This document shows positions 62,926-64,000 of a stretch of 64,000 nt of DNA, in pieces (within the stretch, counting starts at the first letter, position 1; every line of letters starts with the position of its first letter). A program made the position numbers and the translations under genes. The notes under the pieces are model-generated. The model was not told the DNA's origin, did no database searches, and was given only the letters and a program-made list of their open reading frames with translations. Source of the DNA: Metopolophium dirhodum (Eukaryota; Arthropoda; Insecta; Hemiptera; Aphididae). The stretch covers positions 6,138,001 to 6,202,000 of the forward strand of contig NC_083566.1 of assembly GCF_019925205.1 (NCBI RefSeq), in the 5' to 3' direction.

Positions 62926-64000
62926 CAGGGTGTCCCGTGAGGGGGAGCCGGAAAAAAATTATACGGAAAAAAAGTCCGGTTTAATTAAAAAAAAAATAAA
63001 ATTACTAAATGTATAATATATAATATAAATTTAATTTAAAACTATAAATAATTAAAATTTAAAACTAATATTTATTTCGTTTTCGAATGCAATGGCCAAT
63101 ATTAATTAAAAATTCTTCCACCGATATTTCGTCAATGGCCACTCTAGAACATAAGTTTTTTAAACGTTCACCGGTACGTTTTTTTGGTGTTGGAATTCCT
63201 TCACCTAATTCTTGTAACGCTATTTTAGCTCTATCTACTCCTAACTCTTCACGCATTTTAGAAATAAACTTCCAGACGGTTGGGTGCGCGTGTCCGACAA
63301 GATGCGTAAAACGGTTATTCCAACTCTCGCAAATATTGTTTGTACGATGTTGACCGTTTATCGTAGCCTCGTGAACGTTCCATATTTCTGGTGGAAATAA
63401 CGGTTTATTTTTTTTTAATTTTATAGCCATACCTTTTCCTGACTTTCTATATGTACCATTGACATATGTGGAGTCGAAATAATCAAGAACCTCTGTAGCT
63501 TCTTCTGTACAAACCGTCTTTAAATATTGCATTCCGTCGTAAACTTTATTCATTGGCAAAAATGCTAACCCGTCTAACATAGCAAAAAAATGACTTAATG
63601 TATCATCCGTTTTATATTTGGCTTGTAATCCTACTTTTTGTATCTTGCGATACGTATTTTGAGACAAGTGATAAAAACAACCTTGTATACGGACGTGCTC
63701 GCTGAGAACACACTGGGCGGCATTTATAGTAGCTTGTTCAAAATCTAAATTTATAATTTGTGGATCCGGGTAAAATTGTCGATTGTCACATTCTTTTAGA
63801 ATTACGCTAAAAACTTCTTTGTAAGTACTATAATTTTTTTTTGAAGAAAACAGTAAACTACAGTTACAAAAACATCATATTTTTTCACTCGAAAAACATA
63901 TAACTGCAGGAAGTTTTCTGGACTTAACAAAAAATTACCATCACAATTCACGGACGATAAATCAGGAGCCTTATATTAAATTTTCACGCTTTTTTAACCA
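62926..64000 (-). mobile_element. MULE-type DNA transposon, partial (runs off the window)
   Basis: A MULE-like transposase fills 63065-64000 on the minus strand. About 140 bases past its stop codon lies CAGGGTGTCCCGTGAGGGGG (62926-62945), a sequence with the look of a transposon terminus, which I take as the probable 3' end. The other end lies outside the window, so terminal repeats and target duplication cannot be confirmed. Confidence 0.5.
63065..64000 (-). pseudogene. MULE transposase, interrupted by a one-base slip in an A9 tract; 5' end beyond window
   Basis: From 63842 down to the stop at 63065 one minus-strand frame runs through YSTYKEVFSVILKECDNRQF, NLDFEQATINAAQCVLSEHV and RIQGCFYHLSQNTYRKIQ, then a C-terminal region with NNICESWNNRFTHLVGHAHP. 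The PDPQIINLDFEQA..A..GC.YHL.Q pattern is the MULE transposase core (the DFE-containing catalytic segment). Upstream, the frame is broken at a T9 run on the + strand (63834-63842). The other frame there encodes NCDGNFLLSP..FLQLYVF and KKYDVFVTVVYCFLQ, which precedes it naturally in this family. One extra or missing A explains the break. A stop also lies just before KAPDLSS. It is either a decaying copy or a homopolymer error. Confidence 0.75.

Overview
The window is a piece of an insect nuclear genome, most likely an aphid or another hemipteran. The evidence for this is a strongly AT-rich background, very long introns with GT..AG borders, many short inverted-repeat transposon remnants, and proteins that read as animal orthologues. 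No prokaryotic gene arrangement, rRNA, tRNA or CRISPR array was seen. The species assignment is inference.

Layout. Positions 1-9.2 kb hold no recognisable gene. A compact intronless CTF8 gene (replication/cohesion clamp loader subunit) lies at 9346-9675 on the + strand. From 9.7 to 28.5 kb there is mostly non-coding DNA: one coding-like minus-strand exon at about 16.5 kb, a 275-bp fold-back element at 20.5 kb and several CpG-rich patches. From 28.6 to about 52.4 kb, one gene dominates: a GUSTAVUS/SPSB-type SPRY and SOCS-box protein (gus). I could assemble it exon by exon because every splice phase agrees. There are seven coding exons, introns 1 and 2 are about 9.8 and 9.0 kb, and there are at least two and perhaps three or four alternative 5' exons. 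All of these feed the same SPRY/SOCS core, so the gene is expected to make proteins that differ only at the N terminus. Other possible starts sit in CpG-rich patches inside the introns.

From 53 kb rightward, transposon relics are dense. They include two tandem Harbinger-like MITEs, a 5'-truncated LINE, an imperfect long inverted repeat, a hAT-like MITE with a clear 8-bp target duplication, and a 570-bp inverted-repeat element made of a reiterated short motif. A four-exon COX11 gene (copper insertion into cytochrome oxidase) lies on the minus strand at 60730-62089. The window ends inside a MULE-type transposase on the minus strand, which is interrupted by a one-base slip in a homopolymer.

The three host genes (CTF8, gus, COX11) are unrelated housekeeping or regulatory genes. 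They do not form a pathway. I did not find a convincing new defence or metabolic system. The points most worth following up are the alternative 5' architecture of gus and the set of structured repeats.
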